Under the pieces are notes generated by a model. That model was given only the letters and a program-made list of their open reading frames with translations, was not told the origin of the DNA and searched no databases. Below are positions 17,702 to 26,075 of a stretch of 64,000 bases of DNA, one piece after another. Source of the DNA: Croceitalea rosinachiae (GTDB lineage Bacteria > Bacteroidota > Bacteroidia > Flavobacteriales > Flavobacteriaceae); the NCBI RefSeq assembly GCF_031846445.1, contig NZ_JAVRHR010000002.1, positions 496,001-560,000 of the forward strand, read 5' to 3'. A program made the position numbers and the translations under genes. The first letter of the stretch is position 1. The number at the start of each line of letters is the position of its first letter.

Positions 17702-19393
17702 ATGTCAGACGATAAAAAAGTCATTTTTTCAATGGCCGGAGTGACTAAAAGCTATAAAAATGCCAATACTCCAGTTTTAAAGAATATCTACCTAAGCTTT
17801 TTTTATGGTGCTAAGATTGGAATCTTAGGGTTAAATGGTTCCGGTAAATCCACGTTGCTTAAAATTATTGCTGGAGTGGACAAGAATTTTCAGGGTGATG
17901 TAGTTTTTTCACCGGGATATTCTGTTGGATATTTAGAGCAAGAACCACAATTAGATGAAGAAAAAACAGTTCTTGAAATTGTAAAAGAGGGTGTGGCAGA
18001 CACTGTTGCAATTCTTGATGAATACAATAAAATCAATGATATGTTTGGCTTGCCTGAGGTCTATGAAGATGCTGATAAGATGCAAAAACTTATGGACAAG
18101 CAAGCCGTATTACAAGACCAAATAGATGCGTCAAACGCGTGGGAATTGGATACCAAATTAGAGATAGCTATGGATGCTTTAAGAACTCCAGATTCTGATA
18201 AAAAGATTGGAGTACTCTCCGGGGGTGAACGCAGACGGGTAGCGCTATGTCGTTTATTGCTACAAGAACCAGAAGTTCTATTGTTAGATGAGCCTACAAA
18301 CCATTTAGATGCAGAATCTGTCCATTGGTTAGAACATCATTTGGCGCAATACAAGGGAACTGTAATTGCGGTTACCCATGACAGGTATTTTTTAGATAAT
18401 GTAGCAGGATGGATTTTAGAATTGGATAGGGGAGAAGGTATTCCCTGGAAAGGAAACTATTCTGGATGGTTAGATCAAAAATCAAAACGCCTAGCTCAAG
18501 AAAGCAAACAGGCGTCAAAACGTCAAAAAACTTTAGAGCGTGAATTAGAATGGGTCCGTCAAGGAGCTAAAGGTCGCCAAACCAAACAAAAGGCACGACT
18601 TAAGAACTATGATAAGTTGATGAGTCAAGATCAAAAACAGTTAGAAGAAAAACTAGAAATATACATTCCAAACGGACCACGTTTAGGGACCAATGTAATC
18701 GAGTCTAAAGGAGTGAGTAAAGCTTATGGTGATAAGTTATTATATGAAGATTTGAATTTTAATCTACCGCAAGCTGGTATCGTCGGTATTATTGGACCCA
18801 ATGGTGCTGGTAAGACCACTATTTTTAGAATGATCATGGGTGAAGAAACTCCTGATAAGGGAGAATTTGCTGTTGGTGACTCTGCAAAACTAGCTTATGT
18901 AGACCAAAGCCATTCAAATATCGATGTTGATAAGTCTATTTGGGAAAACTTTAGTGATGGTCAAGAGCTTGTAATGATGGGTGGTAAACAAGTAAACTCC
19001 CGAGCGTATTTAAGTCGTTTTAATTTCTCTGGCAGTGAACAGAATAAAAAGGTTAATATGCTTTCTGGGGGTGAACGTAACCGCCTGCATTTGGCTATGA
19101 CCCTAAAAGAAGAGGGCAATGTCTTACTCTTAGATGAGCCGACCAATGATTTGGATGTAAATACCCTGCGTGCGTTGGAAGAAGGATTAGAAAATTTTGC
19201 TGGCTGCGCTGTAATTATTTCTCACGATAGGTGGTTCTTAGATCGTATTTGTACTCATATTTTGGCATTTGAAGGTGATTCTCAAGTGTATTTTTTTGAA
19301 GGCTCTTTTTCTGATTATGAAGAGAATAAAAAGAAACGTTTAGGAGGGGATATTATGCCAAAACGTATCAAATATAAAAAGTTGATTAGATAA
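17702..19393 (+). CDS. ettA: Energy-dependent translational throttle protein EttA (ABC-F)
   Basis: A 563-residue ABC-F protein with two ATP-binding cassettes and no membrane part. Cassette 1: Walker A GLNGSGKST, signature LSGGERRRVAL, Walker B VLLLDEPTNHLD. Between the cassettes is the charged P-site tRNA interaction linker (about residues 250-315, rich in Lys, Gln and Arg). Cassette 2: GPNGAGKTT, LSGGERNRL, VLLLDEPTNDLD. EttA binds the ribosomal E site and gates entry into elongation according to ATP/ADP level. The length and lack of a long C-terminal extension fit EttA rather than Uup or antibiotic-resistance ABC-F proteins. Confidence 0.92.
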   Translation: MSDDKKVIFSMAGVTKSYKNANTPVLKNIYLSFFYGAKIGILGLNGSGKSTLLKIIAGVDKNFQGDVVFSPGYSVGYLEQEPQLDEEKTVLEIVKEGVADTVAILDEYNKINDMFGLPEVYEDADKMQKLMDKQAVLQDQIDASNAWELDTKLEIAMDALRTPDSDKKIGVLSGGERRRVALCRLLLQEPEVLLLDEPTNHLDAESVHWLEHHLAQYKGTVIAVTHDRYFLDNVAGWILELDRGEGIPWKGNYSGWLDQKSKRLAQESKQASKRQKTLERELEWVRQGAKGRQTKQKARLKNYDKLMSQDQKQLEEKLEIYIPNGPRLGTNVIESKGVSKAYGDKLLYEDLNFNLPQAGIVGIIGPNGAGKTTIFRMIMGEETPDKGEFAVGDSAKLAYVDQSHSNIDVDKSIWENFSDGQELVMMGGKQVNSRAYLSRFNFSGSEQNKKVNMLSGGERNRLHLAMTLKEEGNVLLLDEPTNDLDVNTLRALEEGLENFAGCAVIISHDRWFLDRICTHILAFEGDSQVYFFEGSFSDYEENKKKRLGGDIMPKRIKYKKLIR

Positions 19394-19396
19394 ATT

Positions 19397-20188
19397 TCAA
19401 TAATCTTCATTGGGGTACCAATCCAATTGAACTACCTCAATATTGGGATTAGATTCATTTACCAACTTTTTAAATTTCACCACATCACTTATATCAGGTC
19501 TGCCACGATAATGGTATGGATATACTTGTTTCGGTTTGAACTCTAAAGTTGCACTGGCGGCACTTTCTTCGGTCATGGTATAAGGCAAGTTCATACAGAT
19601 AAAGGCCTTGTCAATGTTTTGTAGTGCCCTTATCTCAAGGATATCCTCAGTATCCCCTGAAAAATAAATTCTTTCTTCACCTATGGTTAGCACATAACCA
19701 TTGCCCCGGCCTTTAGTATGGAATTTTAAGGCCTCTTCCCTTAGATTGTACATTGGTATCGCCTCAATATTAATTTCAAAACGTTCTTTATTATCACCGT
19801 TGTTCAGAACATCTATTTGTGGTGTGAATTTTTCCGGTATTTTGTCAGCTACTGCTTGCGGGACTATAATCTTTGCCTTTTCAGTATTCAATTCTTCCAA
19901 GGTTTCCAAACTAAAATGATCTCCGTGAATATCTGTGATTAATATTAAATCTGGTTGTTTTTGACCTTCAAAGGCCGCTAAGCCACCTACGGGATCGATA
20001 TATATAGTAATATCACCCCAATTTAAGACCGCAGTAGCATGCGCTATTGGGATAATAACCAGCTCTTTTTCAAACTTTATTATTTCCTTAGTAATTTGAG
20101 AAGTGGTTTTTGAGGCTGTTTTTTTCTTATCTATACATCCCATCAAAATAGCGAATGATGTGAAAATCACAAAAAAGTAGTGTCTCAT
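19397..20188 (-). CDS. Metallo-beta-lactamase fold hydrolase, lipoprotein (UlaG-like)
   Basis: A 263-residue protein with a lipoprotein signal (lipobox ILMGC, Cys at residue 18), hence membrane-anchored. The core is a beta-lactamase fold of the UlaG/YycJ-like branch: IAHATAVLNWGDITIYIDP opening, metal motif TDIHGDH, SGDTED and the C-terminal YPYHYRGR. UlaG-type proteins are usually cytoplasmic, so the lipoprotein signal is noteworthy, though it is common in marine Flavobacteria as far as I recall. The substrate is unknown. It converges with ettA, with 3 bases between the stops. Confidence 0.8.
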   Translation of the reverse strand: MRHYFFVIFTSFAILMGCIDKKKTASKTTSQITKEIIKFEKELVIIPIAHATAVLNWGDITIYIDPVGGLAAFEGQKQPDLILITDIHGDHFSLETLEELNTEKAKIIVPQAVADKIPEKFTPQIDVLNNGDNKERFEINIEAIPMYNLREEALKFHTKGRGNGYVLTIGEERIYFSGDTEDILEIRALQNIDKAFICMNLPYTMTEESAASATLEFKPKQVYPYHYRGRPDISDVVKFKKLVNESNPNIEVVQLDWYPNEDY

Positions 20189-20345
20189 AGAAAAATAATT
20201 TTACCCCTAAAAGTACATATTTATTGAGTTTATAAGGATTTAGTTAATATTGAAAAGTTTAAAAACATCTAAAAGTTAAAATATAAACGTAGATATACCA
20301 AACACTGTAAAATACTTGAAATAAAGTATATTAAATTTTAAGATT

Positions 20346-21233
20346 ATGACTGAGACAAAAAGTAACAACGGATTGAAAGTAATAGCAGGACTATTGGGAG
20401 TTATCCTTTTAGGTACTATTATCTATACTGTAAGTCTTTACCAAGACAAGAAGAAAACTACCGATGCACTTACACAAGAAAAAGAATTGGTTGTTGAAGA
20501 TTTAAATAGCCTTAAATCTGAATATGACAAGGCAATTTTAGAAAGTAATGCTACTAACGAAGAGTTGGTTGCGGCAAGAGACAACATTGCAAAATACCTT
20601 GATTCGGTTCAAGTGATGAAAGCTGATATTGCTTCTTTGTCAAGATATAGAAGACAAGTTAGTGTTCTTAAAGCTGAAAGAGAAGAGTTGTTAAAACAAG
20701 TTGACTCATTGACACAATCTAATAGTATGTTAGCGATGCAACGTGACAGTACCTTCACAGAGTTAGAAAAGCAAACAGTTTTTAATGATTCTTTGGTTGT
20801 TTCAAATACGCAATTGGCGGATGCTGTAGAAAGAGGTGCTGCTCTTAACCTTTCAAACCAAAGTATTGATGCGGTTAAAGAAAGATCTAGTGGAAAATTG
20901 GTTTCTACTTCAAGAGCGAAAGCAACGGATAAATTTAAAGTTTGTTTTACTGTAGCTGATAATGTTATTGCTGAAGCAGGTGACAGAGAATTTTTTATTG
21001 AGGTTTTAGACCCTCAAGGAAATACTCTTGGTGAAGGTATGACCACTACCAATGAAAATGGAGGTTCAATCTCTTACACAAAAGGAACAAGTTTTTATTA
21101 TGAGAACAGTTCCTTAGATGTTTGTGATTATATTAACAAGCCAGCTGGTGATTTCCAAAAAGGGAATTATATGGTAAACGTTTATGACGATGGTCTAAAA
21201 TTATTAGGTACTTCAAAGTTCACTTTAAAGTAA
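20346..21233 (+). CDS. Membrane-anchored coiled-coil protein with C-terminal beta domain
   Basis: A 295-residue protein of unknown function. One transmembrane helix near residues 10-30 is followed by a long coiled coil (about 35-185, rich in Glu, Lys, Leu with heptad spacing) and a C-terminal periplasmic-looking domain (about 195-295; FKVCFTVADNVIAEAG, FFIEVLDPQGNTLGEG, YMVNVYDDGLKLLGTSKF). Two Cys residues in the C-terminal domain could form a disulfide. Similar proteins in Flavobacteria are sometimes labelled as chromosome-partitioning proteins, but no ParA motif is present. It stands alone and is followed by a strong terminator. Confidence 0.65.
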   Translation: MTETKSNNGLKVIAGLLGVILLGTIIYTVSLYQDKKKTTDALTQEKELVVEDLNSLKSEYDKAILESNATNEELVAARDNIAKYLDSVQVMKADIASLSRYRRQVSVLKAEREELLKQVDSLTQSNSMLAMQRDSTFTELEKQTVFNDSLVVSNTQLADAVERGAALNLSNQSIDAVKERSSGKLVSTSRAKATDKFKVCFTVADNVIAEAGDREFFIEVLDPQGNTLGEGMTTTNENGGSISYTKGTSFYYENSSLDVCDYINKPAGDFQKGNYMVNVYDDGLKLLGTSKFTLK

Positions 21234-21264
21234 GCTAAAACACTATCCACACACTATCATAACG

Positions 21265-21296
21265 AAAAAGGGCAATCTAAACAGATTGCCCTTTTT
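21265..21296. terminator. Bidirectional intrinsic terminator
   Basis: A perfect 14-base-pair stem (AAAAAGGGCAATCT paired with AGATTGCCCTTTTT) with a 4-base loop (AAAC). A T run follows on both strands. It lies between the convergent coiled-coil protein gene and fumC and should end both transcripts. Confidence 0.9.
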
Positions 21297-21324
21297 ATTG
21301 TCATCATATCATTTAAACGATGTT

Positions 21325-22722
21325 TTATTTTAGACCACCGACCATATCCTCTGGTTTTACCCATTCATCATATTCTTTCGAAGTAACATGACCTAAATTG
21401 ATAGCTTCTTCTTTTAGAGTGGTGCCATTTTTATGAGCTGTATTAGCAATTTCTGCCGCTTTGTAATAACCTATTTTGGTGTTCAAGGCGGTAACCAACA
21501 TTAGTGAGTTATTTAAAAGAGTTTTGATAGTATCATGATTTGGTTCAATTCCTGCAGCACAATTCACATCAAAACTTATACAGGCATCACCTAGTAATTG
21601 AGCGGATTGCAAAATGTTTGCTGCCATCATGGGTTTAAAAACATTCAGTTCATAATGCCCTTGGGTGCCACCAACACTTATTGCAACGTCGTTTCCAATC
21701 ACTTGGGCACAAACCATGGTCATGGCTTCACATTGTGTTGGATTCACCTTTCCGGGCATGATAGAACTTCCAGGTTCATTCGCAGGAATAATAATCTCGC
21801 CAATACCCGAACGCGGACCAGATGCCATCATACGAATATCGTTTGCTATTTTGTTTAGAGAAACAGCCAATTGCTTTAAAGCACCATGGCTTTCAACAAT
21901 AGCATCATGAGCAGCAAGTGCTTCAAACTTATTTTTAGCAGTTACAAATGGCAGCCCAGTAAATTCAGCTATATACTTAGCAACTAAAACATCATACCCT
22001 TTAGGAGTATTGAGACCTGTGCCTACGGCTGTGCCACCAAGTGCTAATTCGCTCAAATGTGATAGGGTGTTCTTTAACGCTTTTAACCCGTGGTTCAATT
22101 GCGCCACATAGCCCGAGAATTCTTGCCCTAAGGTTAAAGGAGTGGCATCCATTAAATGGGTACGTCCAATTTTGACCACCTTATTAAACTCATCCGATTT
22201 CTTTTGAAGCGTATCTCGTAATTGTTCCACACCAGGTATGGTGACATCAATAATCTTTTTGTATGCTGCTATATGCATTCCCGTTGGAAAGGTATCATTG
22301 GAAGACTGTGATTTGTTCACATCATCATTGGGTTGTATGGTTTTTTCACCTTCTCCGATAGTTTTGCCTGCAAGTTCATGTGCTCTATTCGCAACCACTT
22401 CATTAACGTTCATATTACTTTGTGTTCCAGAACCAGTTTGCCAAATAACCAAGGGAAATTGGTCATCGTGCTTGCCTGTCAATATTTCATCACATACCGA
22501 AGCAATTAAATCTCTTTTTTCAATGGTTAATACACCAAGCTCATGATTGGTATAGGCTGCAGCCTTCTTTAGATAAGCAAAACCATAGACAACTTCAAGA
22601 GGCATAGAAGCAGATGACCCTATTTTGAAGTTATTTCGTGAACGTTCGGTTTGCGCTCCCCAATATTTGTCGGCAGGTACTTTTACCTCGCCCATGGTGT
22701 CCTTTTCTATTCTATAATCCAT
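21325..22722 (-). CDS. fumC: Fumarate hydratase, class II
   Basis: A 465-residue iron-independent fumarase that interconverts fumarate and malate in the TCA cycle. The superfamily signature GSSIMPGKVNPTQCEAM is present, with the catalytic Ser and Lys of the flexible loop, and the first active-site motif IWQTGSGTQSNMNVNEV and the third GRTHLMDATPLTLGQE are intact. Length equals E. coli FumC. The opening RIEKDTMGEVKVPADKYWGAQTERS is typical. It is a single-gene unit bounded by terminators at its 3' side and the divergent promoter of a small membrane protein gene at its 5' side. Confidence 0.95.
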   Translation of the reverse strand: MDYRIEKDTMGEVKVPADKYWGAQTERSRNNFKIGSSASMPLEVVYGFAYLKKAAAYTNHELGVLTIEKRDLIASVCDEILTGKHDDQFPLVIWQTGSGTQSNMNVNEVVANRAHELAGKTIGEGEKTIQPNDDVNKSQSSNDTFPTGMHIAAYKKIIDVTIPGVEQLRDTLQKKSDEFNKVVKIGRTHLMDATPLTLGQEFSGYVAQLNHGLKALKNTLSHLSELALGGTAVGTGLNTPKGYDVLVAKYIAEFTGLPFVTAKNKFEALAAHDAIVESHGALKQLAVSLNKIANDIRMMASGPRSGIGEIIIPANEPGSSIMPGKVNPTQCEAMTMVCAQVIGNDVAISVGGTQGHYELNVFKPMMAANILQSAQLLGDACISFDVNCAAGIEPNHDTIKTLLNNSLMLVTALNTKIGYYKAAEIANTAHKNGTTLKEEAINLGHVTSKEYDEWVKPEDMVGGLK

Positions 22723-22811
22723 AATGCTAGTTTTCTGCCCACAAAGGTAAAGTTTCGAGCTTTTATAAATTCCTGATTTTTGTTGGTTTCTGATATTTTT
22801 TTGAAATCGAT

Positions 22812-22843
22812 TTGCAATTTTGATTCTTTTCAGGGTATCTTTG
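22812..22843 (+). promoter_or_regulatory. Bacteroidota-type promoter for the 57-residue gene
   Basis: TTG at 22812-22814, a 21-base spacer, then TATCTTTG at 22836-22843, which fits the Bacteroidota consensus TAnnTTTG for the primary sigma factor. The ATG follows 19 bases later, so the leader would be about 10 bases. Confidence 0.55.
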
Positions 22844-22861
22844 TATTATAAATAGATTATC

Positions 22862-23035
22862 ATGGTAGAATTTGACCAATATCTCGGATTTTTAGCATTT
22901 TTAACCATCCTGACCATAGGATTTTGGTTAATGATTTTCTTGTTGACTTTTGTCGTGCCTTATTGGTTAGGTGGAAATTTACTTGAAATGTGGAAAGAAA
23001 GACGAGAAGCTAAACGAGCTGCCCGTAACGAATAG
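22862..23035 (+). CDS. 57-residue single-pass membrane protein
   Basis: A short gene (57 codons plus stop) supported by a promoter just upstream and a strong terminator just downstream. The product has a hydrophobic stretch (about residues 8-36: LGFLAFLTILTIGF, LMIFLLTFVVPYWLGG) and a strongly basic amphipathic tail (MWKERREAKRAARNE), suggesting a single membrane anchor with a cytoplasmic tail. I do not recognise a family. It is divergent from fumC. Confidence 0.65.
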   Translation: MVEFDQYLGFLAFLTILTIGFWLMIFLLTFVVPYWLGGNLLEMWKERREAKRAARNE

Positions 23036-23052
23036 ATAAAATAGCATTAAAG

Positions 23053-23079
23053 AAAAAGGAGCCAATTGGCTCCTTTTTT
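23053..23079. terminator. Bidirectional intrinsic terminator
   Basis: Perfect stem AAAAAGGAGCC / GGCTCCTTTTT with loop AATT and T runs on both strands. It separates the 57-residue gene from the convergent TonB-dependent receptor gene, whose stop codon lies at its edge. Confidence 0.88.
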
Positions 23080-25513
23080 ATGCTCCAAATTCTTCTCCAC
23101 CGCCATTGTCATCATCACCGCCACGTCCTTGGCTACGTTTCTTCTTCTGATTGAATCGGTAGGTGAAAGATAAATTATAACTTCTTACCCTGCGCTGAAA
23201 CTCGCTATCTGTATTAAAAAATGGTGTTCGTGTTTCAGTTACTCTTTTACGGCTATTGAAAACATCATTGATGCTTATTGCTAAAGAAGCTTTGTCTTTG
23301 AACAAATCTTTGCTAAAAGCCAAGCTCATTGAAAGAATACCTTGATTTTTAGATTGTGCATTCTCTGTTGGTCCTCTGTAAAAAAGACGGGTTTGCCAAT
23401 CTATATTTGACGGTAAGGTGATTTTATTATTTAAACGAGCGAACCAACTAAGATTTTCTGCATCAAAATTTTGGCCATTGAAATCCCCTCTTGTTACCAA
23501 TTGAAAAAGGTTGATATTCCCATTTATATTCCACTTTCTTAAAGGACGGTAATTAGTGTTAAACTCAAAACCATACCTATCGTTTTTGGCCAAATTTACC
23601 GGTGTCCGTCTCAGAATACTTACTTCCTCTCCATCAAATACGGTATTCTCTCCGGTATCTTCTGTGATAAATGTGATTACATCTGTAGCTCTTTGAAAAT
23701 AAATGGAGCTGTTTAACGTCAATTTTTCGTAGCGTTTTAAATAACCAAGATCAATTTGATTTGAAAAAGAAGGTGTCAAGTTCGGGTTACCTTGAAAAAG
23801 GTTTGTTGGACTTGATCTTGACGGGAATGGGTTAAGAAAAAAGGAACGTGGTCTCCGTATTCTTCTATTATAACCTAATTGAAAACTCTCTTTCTCACTA
23901 AGTTCAAAATTAAGGTTCAATGTAGGAAAAAGGCCATCAAAATTATTACGATTAAAGTCACCTGTTTCAATTTGATTAATAATCAATCGAGTAGACTCGT
24001 AACGTAATCCACTTAAAAAAGAAAGCTTATTGATCTTTGTTCCATATTGAGTATAAAAGGCATTGATGGTTTCTTTAAAATTGAGAAGATTGCTCGGATT
24101 TGTTATTCCAAGCTCATCTAATGTTGGTGAAATAAAAGCAACATCGTAGTCGGTGTCCAATTTATTAAAATCTCCACGATAACCGATTTCAAATTGCCCA
24201 CCTTTTCCAATTGGTACCACATAATCTGTTTGCATAAATATGCGCTGTTGGTCTTCATCAGTTCGCACGCTCTCACTATCGAAACCATTTTGAACGATCA
24301 AAGACTCTTCCAATTCATCGCTGGTCTCATATTGAAACGCGAAAGTTAGTTTATGGTCTGAATCACCATTAAACTGCTTGTCATAGTTTATGCCATATTG
24401 AAATGTTTTATCATCTTCAGTTTCAGGATCAAAACGAAAACCAGATGTGATTGTTCCAAAAACATCTTGCTGCGAGAAGTTGTTTGTGGTCTCGCTACTG
24501 TTGTCAGAATTTCTGATAAAAATAGTCTGTGTAATAGAAGAAGTTTCATTAACGTACCATTCAACACCAAAGTTGATATTAAATCCTTTACGTATTCTTT
24601 CAAATTCACGAGTTTCTGTAATACTATTTGTAAAATTACCCGCTGTGTCAAAAAAATCGGTATCTGTAAATGAATTTCCTGGACCTTTTCTATAGTTATA
24701 TCCGGCATTGGTGAAAATGTTCAAATCACCAGTTCTATAGTTAATATTTCCATTAAGACCCGCTCTGGTCGGGTAGCCCAAATTTGTGGTAATGGCCCCA
24801 TTTAGACCCTGTAATTTACTTCTTCGGAGAATAATATTAATGATTCCTCCCGACCCTTCTGCATCATACCGTGCAGATGGTGAAGTGATAACTTCAACTT
24901 TTTCAATGGATTCAGCAGGTAGTTGTTGAAGTGCTTCTGCACTGTTAAGTCCTGTTATGGCAGATGGTTTACCATTAATTAAAATTCGTACATCATCATT
25001 ACCTCTTAGCTGTACATTACCCTCCACATCAACAGAAACAGAGGGAACGTTGTCGAGTACATCACTAACAGTGCCACCACTCACGGTTAAATCAGAACCT
25101 ACATTATATATTTTTTTGTCTAATCGTAGCTCAACAGTAGTTCTTTCTGCAATGACCTCGACCTCATCAAGTTGAGAAACATCGATTGACAATGAGATTA
25201 TACCTAAATCAGTAGTAGCCCGCAGTAACTGTCGGTCTTTTTTGTAAGTAGCATATGAAATGTATTCAACGGATATGTTATACATACCTGGTTTGGTTTC
25301 AATGTTAAATTCACCATTCTCATTGGTAATACCTCCTGTTATATTTTCTGAGTTGCGAACACTTTGTAAGATGAGCGTTGCATATTCTAAGGGCTTACCG
25401 GAGTCTTTATCTATAACCGTTCCTTTTACTTTTATCGAGCTGGAACTCTGTGGTCGTTGAGCAGATAAAAAGGAGTTTACTAACAGTAACAACCCAAGAA
25501 ACAGTTTTTGCAT
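23078..25513 (-). CDS. TonB-dependent receptor, outer-membrane beta-barrel family
   Basis: An 811-residue outer-membrane protein: signal peptide (ends SFLSAQ), CarboxypepD_reg-like domain (about 27-110; GTVIDKDSGKPLEYATLILQ), plug (about 120-235; DVLDNVPSVSVDVEGNVQLRG, INGKPSAITGLN, VEVITSPSARYDAEGSGGIINII) and a barrel of about 550 residues of the OMP_b-brl_3 type. The last strand (RVRSYNLSFTYRF) is followed by a hydrophilic Lys/Gly/Asp tail instead of ending on an aromatic residue. Such receptors take up unknown ligands, often peptides or siderophores. It starts one base after the stop of the Lys-tailed gene, so the two form an operon. Confidence 0.88.
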   Translation of the reverse strand: MQKLFLGLLLLVNSFLSAQRPQSSSSIKVKGTVIDKDSGKPLEYATLILQSVRNSENITGGITNENGEFNIETKPGMYNISVEYISYATYKKDRQLLRATTDLGIISLSIDVSQLDEVEVIAERTTVELRLDKKIYNVGSDLTVSGGTVSDVLDNVPSVSVDVEGNVQLRGNDDVRILINGKPSAITGLNSAEALQQLPAESIEKVEVITSPSARYDAEGSGGIINIILRRSKLQGLNGAITTNLGYPTRAGLNGNINYRTGDLNIFTNAGYNYRKGPGNSFTDTDFFDTAGNFTNSITETREFERIRKGFNINFGVEWYVNETSSITQTIFIRNSDNSSETTNNFSQQDVFGTITSGFRFDPETEDDKTFQYGINYDKQFNGDSDHKLTFAFQYETSDELEESLIVQNGFDSESVRTDEDQQRIFMQTDYVVPIGKGGQFEIGYRGDFNKLDTDYDVAFISPTLDELGITNPSNLLNFKETINAFYTQYGTKINKLSFLSGLRYESTRLIINQIETGDFNRNNFDGLFPTLNLNFELSEKESFQLGYNRRIRRPRSFFLNPFPSRSSPTNLFQGNPNLTPSFSNQIDLGYLKRYEKLTLNSSIYFQRATDVITFITEDTGENTVFDGEEVSILRRTPVNLAKNDRYGFEFNTNYRPLRKWNINGNINLFQLVTRGDFNGQNFDAENLSWFARLNNKITLPSNIDWQTRLFYRGPTENAQSKNQGILSMSLAFSKDLFKDKASLAISINDVFNSRKRVTETRTPFFNTDSEFQRRVRSYNLSFTYRFNQKKKRSQGRGGDDDNGGGEEFGA

Positions 25514-25514
25514 A

Positions 25515-25970
25515 TTAGGTTTTGTTTTTCTTCTTTTTCTTCTTTTTCTTTTTAGTCTTGAAGCGATTTTCTTGAAGTTCTAAATAAGCTTCAAATTTAT
25601 CTTCTGGCAGGCCTGCTTTAAGCTCTTCAGTTTGTTGTTCTCCAAGCTTTTCAAACTCCTCTTGCATTTTTTTAGGTTCTAACTTCAAAATTTGAAGCTC
25701 TAATCGCTTTGTAACATATTTTACCAAGGTTGAACGTACAACTGCTTCCTCAAAAGGATCAAGTTCCAATGATTCTGTAATTTTTGGCATTTGCTCGTCA
25801 ACGAGTTCGTCCGCGGTTTTAGGTTTTGGTTCTTCAGGCGTAGCTTGAGCTTGTGGTATGGATGTTCGTTGTTGCCTCCCATAACGATTATTATTTCGAA
25901 ATTGAGCGGATACCATTTCTGTTCCAATTAAGCAAAGAACTAAAAAAGTAAATGTAGTTAGCTTTTTCAT
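25515..25970 (-). CDS. Secreted protein with poly-lysine C-terminus
   Basis: A 151-residue exported protein (signal peptide ends EMVSAQ). After a basic, Gln-rich stretch there is a helical region (about 55-135; DELVDEQMPKITESLELDPF, LVKYVTKRLELQILKLEP) that resembles Spy/CpxP-like or other periplasmic helical proteins only loosely. The protein ends in about ten consecutive Lys. It is translated directly ahead of the TonB receptor with a one-base gap, which implies a shared job, perhaps as an accessory factor in the periplasm. No family recognised with certainty. Confidence 0.65.
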   Translation of the reverse strand: MKKLTTFTFLVLCLIGTEMVSAQFRNNNRYGRQQRTSIPQAQATPEEPKPKTADELVDEQMPKITESLELDPFEEAVVRSTLVKYVTKRLELQILKLEPKKMQEEFEKLGEQQTEELKAGLPEDKFEAYLELQENRFKTKKKKKKKKKNKT

Positions 25971-26075
25971 TGTATTTAAGATTTCGAAATTACCCCAAGG
26001 TTTAATCTTTATGGGTTAATTGTTTGTTAAATAGATTTGTTGTTGAATCAAATAGAAAATTTGACGAACTGCTTA

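Noticed and set aside
23078..25513. Treating the receptor at 23078 as part of the plug locus at 5.9-14.7 kb
   Set aside because: It has a complete barrel, lies on the other strand and is 8 kb away; similarity is limited to the common CarboxypepD_reg and plug domains.
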